Assembly: GCA_944321565.1 (NCBI GenBank)
Contig: CALULT010000007.1
Coordinates: 1 to 64,000 of the forward strand
Reading direction: 5' to 3'
Length of the DNA stretch: 64,000 bases
DNA from: an uncultured Paraprevotella sp.
GTDB lineage: Bacteria; Bacteroidota; Bacteroidia; Bacteroidales; Bacteroidaceae
Of this stretch, positions 35,169 through 43,389 are shown in pieces; the first letter of the stretch is position 1; every line of letters starts with the position of its first letter. Both the position numbers and the translations under genes were made by a program. The notes under the pieces are model-generated. The model had not been told where the DNA came from and ran no database searches. It was given only the letters and a program-made list of their open reading frames with translations.

Positions 35169-35879
35169 CTAATTACGCATTTCCTGGAACGTGATTTCGT
35201 AGAAGCAGGGATAAACATTGGACGAGGCATCGCTGTGTCCTTGGGAGTGAGGCACGATGAGACGCACTTTGGCAATTTCATCCTCTGCCGACAACTGGCG
35301 GCCGATGTTGATATAGGTGAGCGGCACCAGCCAACCGGCAGGCACGGCCGTTGAACCATAATAAGCATACATGGCTCCGCCGCCATTGACCGATGTGTTG
35401 AACGAAGCCGTGAACGTGCCGTAATTGTTGGTCACGTCCATGATGTCGGGATTCGTAGCCCAATAAGAGGAATTGTTTGTTGTCTGTACGGAATCCCGCA
35501 GGATGTTAAATTCCGTATAGCGGCAGATGATGCGCTTCTGCTGTCCGCTGCGCAGCTTGTCGCCAGCTCCCTTCCGGACAATCTGCATATATACGCCAGT
35601 GTTCTCGAACACGACATATTCGTTGCGTTCCAGATTGGTCGTGCTATCCTGCGCATAGAAAGTCCCTTCGGAAATCGTGTTGATTTTCCCCACACGAATC
35701 AATTCCTCGCCATCGCTTGAACGAATCACCACGTCACGTCCTAGGAATGCGGCAATGGCATCGCGTTCCCGTTCACGCTGTTCGGCGTAAGTCTCGCCAT
35801 CGTCACAACTTTGCCACATCCAGCCTGTCAAGACTAAAGCCAGGCACATGCAAATCGCTTGCTTCATTTTATTGTTCAT
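35169..35879 (-). CDS. DUF4827-type lipoprotein
   Basis: A 236-residue lipoprotein with a signal peptide (about MKQAICMCLALVLTGWMW) ending in QSC, so Cys is probably lipidated. The pattern ERERDAIAAFLGRDVVIRS and later YEITFQEM matches the Bacteroidales DUF4827 family, described as an FKBP-like fold, with no known activity. It follows the DHH phosphoesterase gene by 5 nt and is part of that operon. An earlier Met (4 residues upstream of MKQA) is the first start but either is possible. Confidence 0.8.
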   Translation of the reverse strand: MNNKMKQAICMCLALVLTGWMWQSCDDGETYAEQRERERDAIAAFLGRDVVIRSSDGEELIRVGKINTISEGTFYAQDSTTNLERNEYVVFENTGVYMQIVRKGAGDKLRSGQQKRIICRYTEFNILRDSVQTTNNSSYWATNPDIMDVTNNYGTFTASFNTSVNGGGAMYAYYGSTAVPAGWLVPLTYINIGRQLSAEDEIAKVRLIVPHSQGHSDASSNVYPCFYEITFQEMRN

Positions 35880-35884
35880 CTTTT

Positions 35885-36946
35885 CTATTCCTGTTTTGTA
35901 TTCATTTGACTGCCTTCTTTAAGCAAGGGGGCATATTGTTTCAAAGCTTTCCGTATCAAATCCGTGGCCTCATCCATGGTGCAGGTCAATTCCCCTCCGG
36001 CCGCATTCAGATGTCCGCCGCCGTTAAAGAAGTCGGACGCCATGCGGTTGCATGGAAAATCATCAACTGAACGCAAGGACACACGGATGCAGTTTCGTTC
36101 CGTGTCTTCGCGCAGGAATATCGACAGGCGGGCTTTGTTAATCTGCAAAGGAATGTTCACGAAGCCTTCCGTGTCGCCTTTCTTGTGCGAAAACATTTTC
36201 TGTTCCGCCCGTGTCAAAGTCATGAGCGAAGCATGATATTCCGGGAATATTTCCAACTTGACATACAAGAGATAGCCCATCAGGCGGAAACGGTCCGCGG
36301 AATAGTTGTAGAAGACGTTCCGGTAAATCTTGTCCTTGTCTATTCCTTTCGTCAGCAACTGTCCCACGGTGTAGTAGATGTCGCTCCGGTTGGAGTTATA
36401 AGAGAAACAACCGGTGTCCGTCATCATGCCGGTATAGAGGCACGTAGCCTCTTCGTAGGTCAACGGTTCCAAACCATCGAGCTGCACCAGCACACGATAA
36501 AGCAACTCACAGGTGGAACTCATGTCCTGGCGCGAAAGTCGCCATTCGCAAAAGTCCGAAGGGTCAAGATGATGGTCTATCATCACCTTGCGGGCCGGCG
36601 ATTCCAATACAGGTTTCTGCATCCCTAACAAGCGGTCGGGGGCGTTGAAGTCAAGACAGGCAATCATATCGGCAGCTGCAATCAACGGATTCAATTCCCC
36701 TTCGTGCTTCTCATAAACCCGGACTCGTTCTGTGCCCGGCATCCATTTCAGAAAGTCGGGAAAAATATTGGGCACCATGGGAAGTGCGTCCTTTCCCTTC
36801 CGCCAAAGGTAATGGGAAAAGGCCAACACCGAGCCCATCGCATCTCCGTCGGGAGACACATGGCAAGTGACGATGATATGTTTTGACTCATCCAGCAATG
36901 CGCTTAACCGGCGCACATCGGCTTCGGACAAGAGATTCTCGGGCAT
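35885..36946 (-). CDS. DHH/DHHA1 phosphoesterase, NrnA-like
   Basis: A 353-residue enzyme. HVSPDGDAMGS (29-39) and the DHH motif (124-126, VMIDHHLDP) build the Mn site, D99 in CLDFNAPD is a further ligand, and DHHA1 carries GGGHLNAAGGEL. The family degrades short nanoRNA or cyclic dinucleotides and removes phosphate from pAp. Which of these is the substrate is not readable. The start is placed at MPENLLSEAD, 33 bp inside the longest frame, because a TATATTTG -7 element (36978-36985) overlaps the longer ATG at 36979. Confidence 0.88.
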   Translation of the reverse strand: MPENLLSEADVRRLSALLDESKHIIVTCHVSPDGDAMGSVLAFSHYLWRKGKDALPMVPNIFPDFLKWMPGTERVRVYEKHEGELNPLIAAADMIACLDFNAPDRLLGMQKPVLESPARKVMIDHHLDPSDFCEWRLSRQDMSSTCELLYRVLVQLDGLEPLTYEEATCLYTGMMTDTGCFSYNSNRSDIYYTVGQLLTKGIDKDKIYRNVFYNYSADRFRLMGYLLYVKLEIFPEYHASLMTLTRAEQKMFSHKKGDTEGFVNIPLQINKARLSIFLREDTERNCIRVSLRSVDDFPCNRMASDFFNGGGHLNAAGGELTCTMDEATDLIRKALKQYAPLLKEGSQMNTKQE

Positions 36947-36977
36947 ATACAAATAAAAGTTATCTTTATCAGCTTGC

Positions 36978-36985
36978 AAATATAC
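36978..36985 (-). promoter_or_regulatory. -7 element TATATTTG for the DHH gene operon
   Basis: CAAATATA on the plus strand is TATATTTG leftward, 31 bp before the chosen start at 36946. Confidence 0.6.
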
Positions 36986-37004
36986 GATAAAAATCCGCCA
37001 TCTT

Positions 37005-39098
37005 TCAGTTTAAAGCAACTTTTAACGCGCCTTCCTGCCTCATGTCGTAACAGTTCCAACCCAAATCGCGGCATTCTTGCAGGCAACGCTCCCGGTCGGA
37101 TTTCCATAAAGAGGCATCAAGCACCACGTGGCGGGGATGGAACAGCCGTGCCAGGTGTGGCAGGCTGCCTTTGAAACCGCGGCACACATAAAGGTAGTCC
37201 ACGTCCGCACGGACATTACTCTTTAATCGTTCCCACCGGTCATCGCATAGCACAAGGAAAGACATGCCTCCTGCGCATTCCACCAACCCGTTTGTTGCCG
37301 ACACACGTGCGTCACGATAATTACCGGAGACCACCACCGGTGGTGCGGAAAGCTTGCGCCGCCAAAAAGAATCCGCGATATAGGCCATGCCACCTTGTAC
37401 GCTGTCCGGCAGGGCGGGGAACAAATAGGAAGCGGATGAAGAGTAGATTACATGAACCGCAGGGCAACGTGTGTTGTAATAGAATACCACGCCTGAACGT
37501 GTCCGCTTCGACCAGGCGTCGGCTATTCCCACGCAGACGATCCACAATGTCGTGGAAAATAGAAGTTTTAACCATGTAGCACGGGAAAAGTACGAAGCCG
37601 AAAGGCAAACGGCCAATCCCACGTAGCATGAAGCCATCAAAAGGGGCGACCAATCTGTATTCATTACGGCAAACGGCCAGTCTGCCATCCAACGCAGGCA
37701 TCCGTTTTGCAAAAGGACCAGCCATTCCACACCCTTGACACAGACAGTTGTGCCTATGCCTGTCCAGCCGACAAGCCACATCACCGGCATGCAATAGACC
37801 AACACGGCCGAAATGGGAGACACCAGCAACGTTCCCAACGCAGAATAAGGAGCAAAAGTCCCGAAACAACAAGCCACGAGAGGAACAGTGAATGCCGAGG
37901 CAGCCAACGATACTGCCAGACTGTCGAACAGCCATGCCCAACGGCGATTTTGCATAAAAGGCAATTCGCTGCAACGCGGATAAATGAGCAGGATGCCTGC
38001 CATGGCCAGGAAAGAAAGCTGAAATCCCACATCATACAACCACAACGGGTTCAGGCAAAGCATCAGCAAAGCACTCACCGCCAAAGAGTTGATTGAGAAA
38101 CCGGAACGGCCTAGCAAAGCGCCGGCCTGCATAAAGGAATAAGTCACAGCCGCACGGACCAAAGATGGGGGTATGCCAGCCAAAAACGTATAGCCCCAAA
38201 TCATGCCCAGCACCAATATACCCCCGACCCACCTCATTACGCGTTGACGGCAATAACGCAATAAAACAAAGTGCAGCATGGCGACAAGGTAAGTGAGGTG
38301 CATGCCCGACAAAGCCAGTACATGGGTCACTCCGACTCCCGCATACACGTCCTCAAGTTCTGGAGACAAGGCCGAATCCTCGCCTAGTGTCAGGGCTGAA
38401 AACAAGGCCATGGGTTCGCCTCGCAAGCCAGCCTTGCGGTATAAATCCAGCAAGTGCTCACGTCCACGTAAAGCTCCGACCAACAAGTTGGACATAAATG
38501 GCAAACGGTCGTCCCAGCCGTCATACTCATCTGTTTTCCGCCATTTTCCCTCCGGTACGGACGCACTTCCCGAAATACCTTTTACTGCAAGATGGGCTGC
38601 AAAATCGAATTCCTCCGGGTTGCCGCGGTTGCGCGGACGGCTGATAATCCCCTCGAATAACAACTCATCTCCCACTTGGAGGTGTTTAGCCATGGAATCA
38701 CCATAAAAATAGAGCTGAATCCGCCCGCTGGTTCTTCCTTCGCCCAATACCATTGCCGCCACACGCACGGAGCGTCCTGCATCTTCAGGTACATCTGCCA
38801 ACATGACCCGCCACAAACGGTTCTCTGCCGGCCATGCTTTCTGCACGTCTTGCCATGCTATGGCTGAACGCCAACAGCCGAAAAGAAATAGGTAAAGGAA
38901 TAACGTAACGCTGAAGCAGACAGTCCGTCGCGAAACAGACTCCGGAATGTGTGTCCTGAAAGAAAAGAAACCGCAAGCCACACAAACAACTCCCGCCAGC
39001 ACCACGGCCAACCAAAGGCACGAAACCACAAAACTCTCTTCCCAGTTCGTCTCACCCACCCAACGGCCAAGCCAAAAACCGGGAAGAAGCGGCAACAC
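37005..39098 (-). CDS. comEC: ComEC/Rec2-type DNA-uptake channel protein
   Basis: A large polytopic membrane protein (697 residues from the GTG at 39098). LSGMHLTYLVAMLH is the ComEC competence domain signature, preceded by an OB-like N-terminal region and followed by many helices. The C-terminal metallo-beta-lactamase-like part is reduced (ends LDASLWKSDRERCLQECRDLGW) and lacks an obvious HxHxDH motif. ComEC passes single-stranded DNA across the inner membrane in transformable bacteria. Bacteroidales keep it though competence is rarely seen. Its conserved-looking N-terminus WRKHPFLRLVLPLLPG begins upstream of 39098 in the same frame as rpe, with no ATG/GTG/TTG available, so the real start may be CTG at 39149. 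Confidence 0.85.
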   Translation of the reverse strand: MLPLLPGFWLGRWVGETNWEESFVVSCLWLAVVLAGVVCVACGFFSFRTHIPESVSRRTVCFSVTLFLYLFLFGCWRSAIAWQDVQKAWPAENRLWRVMLADVPEDAGRSVRVAAMVLGEGRTSGRIQLYFYGDSMAKHLQVGDELLFEGIISRPRNRGNPEEFDFAAHLAVKGISGSASVPEGKWRKTDEYDGWDDRLPFMSNLLVGALRGREHLLDLYRKAGLRGEPMALFSALTLGEDSALSPELEDVYAGVGVTHVLALSGMHLTYLVAMLHFVLLRYCRQRVMRWVGGILVLGMIWGYTFLAGIPPSLVRAAVTYSFMQAGALLGRSGFSINSLAVSALLMLCLNPLWLYDVGFQLSFLAMAGILLIYPRCSELPFMQNRRWAWLFDSLAVSLAASAFTVPLVACCFGTFAPYSALGTLLVSPISAVLVYCMPVMWLVGWTGIGTTVCVKGVEWLVLLQNGCLRWMADWPFAVMNTDWSPLLMASCYVGLAVCLSASYFSRATWLKLLFSTTLWIVCVGIADAWSKRTRSGVVFYYNTRCPAVHVIYSSSASYLFPALPDSVQGGMAYIADSFWRRKLSAPPVVVSGNYRDARVSATNGLVECAGGMSFLVLCDDRWERLKSNVRADVDYLYVCRGFKGSLPHLARLFHPRHVVLDASLWKSDRERCLQECRDLGWNCYDMRQEGALKVALN

Positions 39099-39152
39099 CA
39101 GCCTGAGAAAAGGATGTTTCCGCCATGACTTAACAAATGTGTCCTTCAGGAA

Positions 39153-39803
39153 CTACAGGTTTTTCAATGCATGAATCTCTTCCAACGGGTCAGAAGCATG
39201 GAATACCGCGCTTCCTGCCACCAGCACATTGGCTCCCGCCTCATATAATTTCAGTCCCGTTTCGCGGTTCACGCCACCATCGACCTCAATCAAGACGTCT
39301 GCCCCGCGTTCGTCTATCATGCGCCGCAACCGTGCAACCTTGTCTAACGTGTGGACAATGAATTTCTGTCCGCCAAATCCGGGATTCACAGCCATCAGCA
39401 TCACAATATCTACATCCCCGATGATTTCCTCAAGGACGGAAACAGGCGTGGCGGGATTCAACGTCACCCCGGCTTTCATTCCTGCATCTTTGATTTGCTG
39501 CACGACGCGGTGAAGGTGTGTGCAGGCTTCTGCATGTACATTCATGGAGTAAGCCCCTAATGCCTTGACTTCGTTCAGGAACTTTTCGGGTTGCACAATC
39601 ATCAGGTGCACGTCCAACGGTTTTTTGCACAAACGGGCCACATGTTTCAGCACGGGAAAGCCAAAAGAAATATTGGGCACAAAGACACCATCCATGATGT
39701 CAATATGCAGCCAGTCGCACTCGCTGCGGTTAATCATGTCCATGTCCGATTCCAAATTGCCGAAGTTGGCCGACAACAAAGAAGGAGCCACAAGTCGCTT
39801 CAT
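39153..39803 (-). CDS. rpe: Ribulose-phosphate 3-epimerase
   Basis: A 216-residue TIM-barrel enzyme of the pentose phosphate pathway starting MKRLVAPSLLSANFGNLES. Key stations are LHIDIMDGVFVPN, VHLMIVQPEKF, VMAVNPGFGGQKF (as LMAVNPGFGG) and EVDGGVN, covering the catalytic Asp pair and metal-binding His. A longer frame adds MCT, less likely. It ends ALKNL with TAG at 39153-39155, and comEC continues in the same frame directly afterwards. Confidence 0.95.
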   Translation of the reverse strand: MKRLVAPSLLSANFGNLESDMDMINRSECDWLHIDIMDGVFVPNISFGFPVLKHVARLCKKPLDVHLMIVQPEKFLNEVKALGAYSMNVHAEACTHLHRVVQQIKDAGMKAGVTLNPATPVSVLEEIIGDVDIVMLMAVNPGFGGQKFIVHTLDKVARLRRMIDERGADVLIEVDGGVNRETGLKLYEAGANVLVAGSAVFHASDPLEEIHALKNL

Positions 39804-39893
39804 AGTACACAAATTTTATGGATACATACCAACACAAAGATAAGGCAAATATCCTACATGCGCAAATATACGCGCATTAAAAAAACAGACATG

Positions 39894-40025
39894 TCATTTC
39901 AAAATCATTCGCGCGAACTCCCCGTCGGCCAATTCCACCTCTTTGTAGTTTCGTGCAAACAATTTCAGAAAAGCAATCGCCCTCCGCGACGGCGAAGGAA
40001 TGTCGTTGTGTAAAGTCACCTCCAT
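39894..40025 (-). CDS. 43-residue conserved-looking small protein
   Basis: ATG at 40025 opens a 43-codon leftward frame: MEVTLHNDIPSPSRRAIAFL followed by KLFARNYKEVELADGEFARM and ILK. It reads as normal amphipathic protein with charged and hydrophobic positions in helix phase (RRAIAFLKLFARNY). I have a faint memory of similar tiny proteins in Bacteroidales near sigma genes but cannot name one. It follows the sigma factor gene by 70 nt and may be co-transcribed. Support: frame quality and context only. Confidence 0.5.
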   Translation of the reverse strand: MEVTLHNDIPSPSRRAIAFLKLFARNYKEVELADGEFARMILK

Positions 40026-40095
40026 AAGCTGCCCATTTAAAACACTTAAATAACGAAGGGACAGCCCCTTTAGTATGTCAAAAGCGCATTTATTT

Positions 40096-40689
40096 TTAAG
40101 AGATGGCCAAATGGAGTTCCTTTTTCGAAGCCATGCGGCGCAAATTTAACAAGGCATAACGCATGCGTCCCAAAGCCGTGTTGATGCTTACGCCTGTTAT
40201 CTCGGCGATTTCCTTGAAGGAAAGCTCTTGGTAATAGCGCATGAAAACGACCTCTTTCTGGTTTTGTGGGAGATGTTCCACCAGGAGTTTTACATCTTCT
40301 AGCACTTGCTCGCGCACCATCTTTGACTCGACAGGGACCTCTGCCAGCCTGATGTCGTTGAACAACTCGTAATCCACGTCATCGTCCGACACGCTATTCT
40401 CATTTCGTAACTGGCGGAAATAGTCAATCACCAGGTTGTGGGCAATCCGTGTGAGCCATGCCTGGAACTTGCCATTTTCTACATATTTGCCTTGTTGAAT
40501 AGTCACCACAGCCTTCATGAATGTTTCTTGGAAAATGTCGTTTGCCACATCCTGGTTGTGCACAGCAAAGAAGACATACGTGAAAATCTTCTCCTCGTAT
40601 CTTCCCAACAAAACATCGAAAGCGTTGTTATTGCCTTCCGCATACAACCTGACCAACACTTCATCGGTCAAATTTATTAGACTCTCCAT
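40096..40689 (-). CDS. ECF-type RNA polymerase sigma factor
   Basis: A 197-residue sigma factor beginning MESLINLTDEVLVRLYAEG. Region 2 (DVANDIFQETFMKAV, WLTRIAHNLVIDYFRQ) and region 4 (LSFKEIAEITGVSINTALGR) are clear. An insertion of acidic residues (NSVSDDDVDYELFND) lies between them. No anti-sigma gene with FecR/RsgI features is adjacent, so control is not evident. The upstream region contains a 38-nt copy of repeat D (40812-40849). Its regulon is unknown. It belongs to the Bacteroidetes group of FecR-independent ECF factors (inference). Confidence 0.85.
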   Translation of the reverse strand: MESLINLTDEVLVRLYAEGNNNAFDVLLGRYEEKIFTYVFFAVHNQDVANDIFQETFMKAVVTIQQGKYVENGKFQAWLTRIAHNLVIDYFRQLRNENSVSDDDVDYELFNDIRLAEVPVESKMVREQVLEDVKLLVEHLPQNQKEVVFMRYYQELSFKEIAEITGVSINTALGRMRYALLNLRRMASKKELHLAIS

Positions 40690-40811
40690 TCTTTCCTCGT
40701 TTTCTGTTTTAGAAGTAAGAGTGTTTCGATAGGCAATATACTTTTTAATATTTGATAAATGAACTAATCGAATGCAAATAAAAGAAGAATTTCGGAAATA
40801 GGCAAATTTAT

Positions 40812-40849
40812 CGGCAAAAAACTTTTTGTCGAAATTCAAAACAGTTTCT
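40812..40849. repeat. Partial copy of repeat D (end of the MITE-like element)
   Basis: About 38 nt ending AAATTCAAAACAGTTTCT match, in reverse complement, the left end of the element at 53470-53507 at nearly all positions (AAAAACTTTTTGT is shared too). It lies upstream of the sigma factor gene. The other end of the element is not present here, so it is a solo end. Confidence 0.75.
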
Positions 40850-40861
40850 GAAAATAACCAA

Positions 40862-40897
40862 ATGGGGTGATTACTCCAATTGGACTAATCACCCCAT
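40862..40897 (-). terminator. Terminator after the DUF5606 gene
   Basis: ATGGGGTGATTA (40862-40873) pairs perfectly with TAATCACCCCAT (40886-40897). It lies 23 bp beyond the leftward DUF5606 gene, with a T-rich tract on its far side. Confidence 0.7.
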
Positions 40898-40919
40898 GGT
40901 TAAATCACCTGTTTTCAAT

Positions 40920-41363
40920 TTATTTGTCTTCCCTATCCGCGATGTTGTCTCCTGTCGTAGGTTCCAACGTCACGTCAAAGTCCGTAATGCCGGCCTTTAT
41001 TAACAGGTTGTACCACCCAATCAGTTTTTTTATGTCGGTCGGATAAACGCGGTCGCGGTCGTAGGTCGGCAAGATTTCTGCAAAATAAGCTTCCAATTCG
41101 TTTTTCGAAGCTTTCTTATAGTCAAAAGATGCCACCTCTCCGTTTTCTTTTTTCTTCACGTTGTTCAATACCACCTTCAAAGGGACTTCTCCTTCTTCGG
41201 TGTACATGGCAATGTCTGCCAACGAAATCACCCTGTCGGCCGCGAATGCCGGCATGCGTTTTTTTGCCTCGTCCAATGTTTCCACAATCAGGCTGCGGTT
41301 TCCCCGCGTGACCAACTTATACAAGCCTGGTTTTCCGGAAATGGCTAAAATCGTTTCTAACAT
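40920..41363 (-). CDS. DUF5606 family protein
   Basis: A 147-residue soluble protein beginning MLETILAISGKPGLYKLVTR. ISGKPGLY, then EGEVPLKVVLNN and LPTYDRDRVYPTDIKKLIGW match the Bacteroidetes DUF5606 family, whose function is unknown. A longer frame exists but its extra N-terminus (FALVFESILNEN) is not conserved in feel. It is last in the nusB-yajC-YbbR-coaE-DUF5606 gene order, which is typical of Bacteroidales and suggests a link with general housekeeping. Confidence 0.85.
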   Translation of the reverse strand: MLETILAISGKPGLYKLVTRGNRSLIVETLDEAKKRMPAFAADRVISLADIAMYTEEGEVPLKVVLNNVKKKENGEVASFDYKKASKNELEAYFAEILPTYDRDRVYPTDIKKLIGWYNLLIKAGITDFDVTLEPTTGDNIADREDK

Positions 41364-41446
41364 ATTCTCATTTAATATTGATTCAAAAACAAGTGCAAAG
41401 ATAGCCCTTAGCGCACTTTTTTTCAAAATCTTATTTCTAAAAAAGC

Positions 41447-42043
41447 TTAATCCTGCTCCAACGTCCGCCCCAACATCTGTGAAAGCACGTTGTCCAATGC
41501 GCTTTCCACATCGGTTTTCCCGTCGTTACATATTATATAACGTGTGCGCGAAAGGCGTTCCGCGTCTTTCATCTGTGCAGCCATGCGGGCTTTCACCTGC
41601 GCCGTTGTCGCCCCGTCGCGTTTCATAGCACGTGACAGGCATATCTCTTCCGGTGCTCTCACAAGCAACACATCGTCCACCAAACTGTCGAAACCGGATT
41701 CATAAAGGATGGCGCATTCCATGGCCACTACCGGCGCAGACTGCCGCGCTACCCATTGCAGGAAATCCTGTCGCACGACCGGATGCACGATGGCATTCAC
41801 TTTTTCCACATGGAGTGGCGATGCGAACAGAAATGCGGCGAGCCGTTCCTTGTCCAAAGAACCGTCTGCGCGATATACCTCTCCCGCCAAGGCTGTCAAC
41901 CCTGCACGAATGTCTTGCGAGGCGGCCATCAGCCGTTTGGCTTCGGCGTCCGTTGAATAGACGGGGATGCCCCGTTGTTCCAGCAACCGCGCCACGTATG
42001 TCTTCCCGCTGCCGATTCCTCCGGTGATTCCAATTTTCAGCAT
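41447..42043 (-). CDS. coaE: Dephospho-CoA kinase
   Basis: A 198-residue kinase that phosphorylates the ribose 3'-OH of dephospho-CoA, the last step of CoA synthesis. The P-loop GGIGSGKT is at 8-15, then YSTDAEAKRLM with the substrate Asp, VHPVVRQDFLQW and VVAMECAILYESGFD complete the family pattern. It starts 4 nt beyond the YbbR gene end and is surely on the same transcript. Confidence 0.95.
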   Translation of the reverse strand: MLKIGITGGIGSGKTYVARLLEQRGIPVYSTDAEAKRLMAASQDIRAGLTALAGEVYRADGSLDKERLAAFLFASPLHVEKVNAIVHPVVRQDFLQWVARQSAPVVAMECAILYESGFDSLVDDVLLVRAPEEICLSRAMKRDGATTAQVKARMAAQMKDAERLSRTRYIICNDGKTDVESALDNVLSQMLGRTLEQD

Positions 42044-42047
42044 GTCA

Positions 42048-43046
42048 TTATTCTCCTTGAATCTGTTCTATCAGGTAATCCACTTCGGAAGGCTCAATGC
42101 GCACATTGGAAACTCCTGGCGGGACAGACCGCAGATGGAGTTTTAACTTTGAGCTGTCGTTTTCCATCAACTCTTCGTAGGTGACTGCCAGCACGAAATC
42201 ATCTGCCGTGATGTCCTTAAAGCGGCTCATCCCGATGCGGAATGTCACATCGACTTTGGACGGGAACGTGCGTAAGTCCTTGCTGCCTGGGAAATTCACC
42301 CCGATAATCGGCACTTCCACCGTCTTTTCCGTGTATAAGTCCACCTGTACCATCATGTCCACCTGCTCGGGGATGAACTTTGCCCCACGGACACGATGCA
42401 GTGTCCTTTGGATTTTCGCATTCGAAGCCAAGTCGGACAAATGCACAGGGACTATGAAGGCTTGGGATATCGTGTCCAAAATGGACAGTGGAGCCAGGAC
42501 TTCTACCGAATCCGGCTCAAAATCCACCCCCTTGAGGTAATATTCAGGAGAGGTTTCTATCGTGCCGGCCAATTCGACCGGTACTTTCTTGCGCGCTCCC
42601 CGGTTGAAAAAGAATTCCAGCGTGTCCGGACGTATGGAGACAATGTTGGTCGAAGCGACTAAGCGCGACTGTATTTTCTTTTGCACATAGGAGCGTTCCA
42701 CCACTACGCCGCCAGACACCATTCCTTTGTCGTAGTCCCGGTAGTCCACCGCCACAGGCGAAACATCGGCTCCATAGATATAGCGTACCAAAACGGTGCC
42801 TTTGTCTCTTACCTTCACCGTGAGTTCCGGCGGCAAGTCCGAGGTCACGACCACATCTTCCGGCACATGTTCCAGCTTCAACGGCACTTTGATTTCCACG
42901 TCGAATGTCTCATTCAATGACTGTAGCAACCAGAAGGCGGTGGAAACAAGGAAGAAAAATAAAAAAATCAAGAACTCCTTGTTCCGGTGACCTAACAAGG
43001 CGTTCTTGATGCGGACATAATATCTTTTCAGTTGGCCTGAATCCAT
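42048..43046 (-). CDS. YbbR-domain membrane protein (CdaR-like)
   Basis: A 332-residue protein with one N-terminal membrane helix (about 24-42, EFLIFLFFFLVSTAFWLL) and an extracytoplasmic part with repeated beta YbbR domains (for example VRDKGTVLVRYIYGADVS and VEVPIIGVNFPG). In Firmicutes YbbR/CdaR controls the diadenylate cyclase CdaA. Bacteroidales keep a YbbR protein between coaE and yajC, and no cdaA gene is in this window. Function here is therefore only suggested. Confidence 0.85.
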   Translation of the reverse strand: MDSGQLKRYYVRIKNALLGHRNKEFLIFLFFFLVSTAFWLLQSLNETFDVEIKVPLKLEHVPEDVVVTSDLPPELTVKVRDKGTVLVRYIYGADVSPVAVDYRDYDKGMVSGGVVVERSYVQKKIQSRLVASTNIVSIRPDTLEFFFNRGARKKVPVELAGTIETSPEYYLKGVDFEPDSVEVLAPLSILDTISQAFIVPVHLSDLASNAKIQRTLHRVRGAKFIPEQVDMMVQVDLYTEKTVEVPIIGVNFPGSKDLRTFPSKVDVTFRIGMSRFKDITADDFVLAVTYEELMENDSSKLKLHLRSVPPGVSNVRIEPSEVDYLIEQIQGE

Positions 43047-43052
43047 TTTAGC

Positions 43053-43376
43053 TTACTTTCCGGAAGCCGTGTCGGTCGGCACACTTGCATATACGGAATT
43101 TTTGGCAATCTTGATTTTCACGCCCGAAGCAACTTCTATCATCAATGTGTTGTCTGCGTCGTTCACTTCCTTCACTTTGCCATAAATCCCGCCGGCCGTC
43201 ACCACGTCGGTTCCCGGCACGATGCTGTTCCTGAACTTTTGGATTTCTTTTTGTTTCTTGTTTTGGGGACGGATCATGAAGAAATACATAATGGCGAAAA
43301 TGGCCACCATCATGATAATCATCGACATCCCGCTTCCGCCGCCTTGGGCCTGCAATAAAATAGTCAATAAATTCAT
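43053..43376 (-). CDS. yajC: Sec translocon accessory protein YajC
   Basis: A 107-residue protein with one helix (about 19-37, MIIMMVAIFAIMYFFMIRPQ) followed by NKKQKEIQKFRNSIVPGTDV and VTAGGIYGKV, the YajC family pattern. It associates with SecDF-SecYEG. It lies between nusB (13 nt) and YbbR (6 nt), as in other Bacteroidales. Confidence 0.95.
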   Translation of the reverse strand: MNLLTILLQAQGGGSGMSMIIMMVAIFAIMYFFMIRPQNKKQKEIQKFRNSIVPGTDVVTAGGIYGKVKEVNDADNTLMIEVASGVKIKIAKNSVYASVPTDTASGK

Positions 43377-43389
43377 TGTTCAATTAAGT

